The notes beneath the pieces are model-generated. The model did no database searches, was not told the origin of the DNA, and saw nothing but the letters and a program-made list of their open reading frames with translations. Both the position numbers and the translations under genes were made by a program. From NCBI GenBank assembly GCA_003135575.1, contig PLCG01000094.1, positions 79,923 through 100,880 on the forward strand: 20,958 nt of DNA, given 5' to 3'. Source of the stretch: Nitrososphaerota archaeon. Its GTDB lineage: Archaea; Thermoproteota; Nitrososphaeria; Nitrososphaerales; Gagatemarchaeaceae. This document shows, piece after piece, positions 18,951 to 20,958 of the stretch (positions within the stretch are counted from its first letter, which is position 1; each line of letters begins with the position of its first letter).

Positions 18951-20687
18951 CTAGGTCACGGTCCGGCGCGGGCTTCGCTCCAACCTGCGCTCGATGAGGA
19001 TCATGGCGCTTATCGCCGCAAGCAGGATCAGCAGGAGCAGGACGCAGCCCGCGGCGAAGCTCTCCGAGGAGCCAGGGTTCCCGCTCGACCAGTAGCTCCA
19101 GAGCAGGGTCGAGAAGAGCTGGTTCCTCTGGGACTGGAGGAAGAGGACCGCCCCCAGCGCCGTGAAGCTCCCGATGAAGACGTAGAGCCACGCAGCGACA
19201 AGGCTCGACCTCACGAGCGGGAGGAAGATGCGCCTGATGGTCGTGGCCGCGTTGGCCCCCGACGCCCTCGCCGCCTCTTGCAGGTCTTTGTTGATCTGGA
19301 CCACTCCGCCGCTCATGGTCCTGACGCCTTGCGGCAGGAGCGCGACCGAGAGCGCGATGACCATGACGCCGAGCGTCCCGTAGAGGCCGGTCTTGATCGT
19401 TAGGAACGCCCAGAGCAGCCCGAAGCCGATCACCAGCGAAGGCAGCGAAATGGGGAACATCGCGAGCCCCTCGAGGAGGCCCCTTCCCCGCATGGTCGTC
19501 CTCCTCGACGCGTATAGGACCACTAGGGCCACGGACGTGATGATGGTCGCCGCCACTACTGAAGCGATGAGGCTGTTGAGGAGCGCCGGATACGCGCCCG
19601 ACCCGTTGGAGAAGAGGAATTCGTAGTTCTTGAGGCTCAGCCTCGCGAACAGGGCGTTTGGCAGCCAAATGGGCACCAGCGACAATAGGATGATCGTGAA
19701 CGCGGGCAGCCCGATCGCGAGGACGAGGTAGCCCAGTATGAAGACGAGCGAGAGATACCTCCACCGCCCTAACAAGAGGACCCTGCTGGCAGAGTATCCC
19801 TTCCCGGAAACGACCTCGAACTGCCTCGATCTGCGGAGCGAGAGGTTGTAGAAGAGGACCATCACCATGATGATGCCGAGCAGCAAGACGGACTCGGTGC
19901 TCGCGGCCGCGTAGTTCGGCGGAATTATCGCATTTGCGTTGTTGTATACGGCCGACATCATCACGTTGATCCCCGCGGGGATCCCGATCATCGTGGGAGT
20001 CTCGAACGACCCCGCCGAGTGCGTGAACGCGAGGAGAAAGGCGGAGAGGATGCTCGGCGCCATCAGTGGCAGGGTCACCCTGATGAGCGTGCCCCTCACG
20101 CCGGAGCCCGAGGCCCTGCTCACCTCCTCTAGGGACGTGTCCATGTTGCGCATGGCCGCAGAGACGATGAGGTAGCAGATGGGCGTAAGCGCCATCGCGC
20201 TCGCGAAGATCATCCCGGGCCAGCTGTAGACGTTGAACGTGGAGCTGGAGAGCCCGATGTCCCCGAGTGCTATGTTGAGGAGCCCCGCCCTCAGCTCGAA
20301 GAGGTAAATCCACGCCTGGTTCGCGATCAGGACGGGGAAAGCCAGGGGCAGGAACGGGAGATAGAAGAGCGCCTTCCTGAGCGGGGTGTCGGTCCTGACG
20401 GTGATGATGCTCAGCAGGGTCCCCAGCCCGACGCCTATCCCCGCCGAGGTGCCGGCCTGGAAGAACGTGTTGACTACGGCGGCGTAGGTCTGAGGGTCGC
20501 TAAGAAGGGTCTGGTAATTGGCGAGAGTGTAGTGCCCGGGTGTCCCCGGCTGGCCGCTCCAGAAGCTGCTCAATACGGTGAAAACGATTGGGTAAACGAT
20601 GAAAATCCCGAGGGCGCCCACCCCGACCGCGAGGACGAGGGTGGGGAAGCTGACCGGGAAACCCCGCGTCCTTGGCGACTCTGTCAA
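18951..20687 (-). CDS. ABC importer permease, two MetI-type domains (FbpB-like)
   Basis: A 578-aa membrane protein with two fused permease halves, about twelve helices. Each half has the EAA loop that contacts the ATPase: EEVSRASGSGVRGTLIRVTL (residues 187 onward) and EAARASGANAATTIRRIF (471 onward). Fused permeases of this type serve ferric iron (FbpB/SfuB), thiamine (ThiP) and some 2-aminoethylphosphonate systems. The first half has YNNANAIIPPNYAAAST, as in iron-type members. The binding-protein gene ends 18 bp upstream on the same strand. No ATP-binding subunit is in the window; it would be upstream of 20958 or elsewhere. The ligand is a metal or small cofactor by family; iron is a guess. 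Confidence 0.9.
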   Translation of the reverse strand: MTESPRTRGFPVSFPTLVLAVGVGALGIFIVYPIVFTVLSSFWSGQPGTPGHYTLANYQTLLSDPQTYAAVVNTFFQAGTSAGIGVGLGTLLSIITVRTDTPLRKALFYLPFLPLAFPVLIANQAWIYLFELRAGLLNIALGDIGLSSSTFNVYSWPGMIFASAMALTPICYLIVSAAMRNMDTSLEEVSRASGSGVRGTLIRVTLPLMAPSILSAFLLAFTHSAGSFETPTMIGIPAGINVMMSAVYNNANAIIPPNYAAASTESVLLLGIIMVMVLFYNLSLRRSRQFEVVSGKGYSASRVLLLGRWRYLSLVFILGYLVLAIGLPAFTIILLSLVPIWLPNALFARLSLKNYEFLFSNGSGAYPALLNSLIASVVAATIITSVALVVLYASRRTTMRGRGLLEGLAMFPISLPSLVIGFGLLWAFLTIKTGLYGTLGVMVIALSVALLPQGVRTMSGGVVQINKDLQEAARASGANAATTIRRIFLPLVRSSLVAAWLYVFIGSFTALGAVLFLQSQRNQLFSTLLWSYWSSGNPGSSESFAAGCVLLLLILLAAISAMILIERRLERSPRRTVT

Positions 20688-20705
20688 GGCGCCTCCCTTG
20701 TCAGA

Positions 20706-20957
20706 CTAGGCCTTCAGGAAGGCGAAGGTCTTGGCCCATGCCGACGCGACAGAAGCCAGTCCCGGAGTTGGGAAGTAGGTCAGCGTCCCGGCGCCTGGGT
20801 CGAAGTTCTTGAGCTCCGTGGTGAGGCTCCACTTGGCGTTGACGTTCGGGGTGACCGGCGTCCTGACGTCGATGTTGCCCCACGCCACCTGACCCGCAGG
20901 AGAGGCCATCCAGTCCGCGAGAAGCTTCGCAGCGTTCGGGTGCTGCGCGTTCTTGAT
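20706..20957 (-). CDS. ABC solute-binding protein, C-terminal part (cut by window edge)
   Basis: The last 83 residues of an extracellular solute-binding protein; the gene continues beyond the window on the minus strand. Visible are the C-terminal helices of a periplasmic-binding fold: IKNAQHPNAAKLLADWMAS, PAGQVAWGNIDVRTPVT, then LKNFDPGAGTLTYF and SAWAKTFAFLKA. The phrase HPNAAKLLADWMASPAGQ is typical of iron-type (FbpA/FutA) and related binding proteins. It lies 18 bp upstream of the permease, so the pair forms an import operon in which the binding protein comes first. An ATG at 20909 lies inside the domain and is not the real start. Confidence 0.8.
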   Translation of the reverse strand: MKNAQHPNAAKLLADWMASPAGQVAWGNIDVRTPVTPNVNAKWSLTTELKNFDPGAGTLTYFPTPGLASVASAWAKTFAFLKA

Positions 20958-20958
20958 G

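Noticed and set aside
18838..20313. Long minus-strand open frame (491 codons) inside the permease
   Set aside because: Same strand, different frame from the permease; it is rich in Arg, His and Gly with no membrane or domain pattern.

Overview
This is a GC-rich archaeal chromosome segment, most likely from the Nitrososphaerota (Thaumarchaeota) or a close TACK relative. The pointers are a CdvA-type cell-division protein, a eukaryotic-like primase large subunit joined to a PriX-like domain, an AbrB-PhoU protein, a DUF996 membrane protein, PadR and CBS proteins of archaeal type, and archaeal promoters. Nearly every gene has an AT-rich TATA element about 25-29 bp before its start codon and no Shine-Dalgarno sequence, so most transcripts look leaderless. 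ATG, GTG and TTG all appear as starts. No rRNA, tRNA, CRISPR array or insertion sequence was found. The species is not identifiable by eye.

Layout. 1-3.2 kb: a small unknown protein, a six-helix membrane protein (DUF4386-like), and two minus-strand cell-surface proteins, one a probable beta-propeller with a C-terminal anchor, the other with an N-terminal anchor. 3.2-4.9 kb: a CBS-pair protein divergent from a LUD-domain (LutC-like) protein, with a cluster of inverted repeats between them, then a PadR regulator. 5.0-7.4 kb: an AT-richer HNH-type zinc protein that looks acquired, a thioredoxin-fold redox protein and an MFS transporter. 7.4-8.6 kb: a 58-aa Cys/His protein divergent from a CdvA homologue, followed by an orphan membrane-anchor tail. 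8.6-11.8 kb: an internally duplicated HEXXH protein divergent from a dCMP deaminase, then three unknown proteins. 11.8-14.0 kb: two very small convergent genes (a basic 33-mer and an acidic 26-mer), an 80-aa protein in tandem with a zinc-ribbon/OB-fold membrane protein, a DUF996 zinc-ribbon membrane protein, and a 50-aa protein with nine cysteines. 14.1-15.2 kb: primase PriL-PriX fusion. 15.2-18.9 kb: a 40-aa small gene and a three-gene operon (AbrB-PhoU, FAD-linked oxidase, BadF-type kinase). 18.9-21.0 kb: a two-domain ABC permease and the C-terminal end of its binding protein, running towards the kinase.

How the genes fit together. Three themes can be supported: replication and nucleotide supply (primase, dCMP deaminase), cell division (CdvA), and carbon/metal uptake and oxidation (LUD protein, GlcD-like oxidase, kinase, ABC importer). 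The most distinctive content is a set of five very small genes (26-58 aa), four of them with a TATA element at -25 to -28, together with the PriL-PriX fusion and the duplicated metallopeptidase-like protein whose second copy has lost its zinc site.
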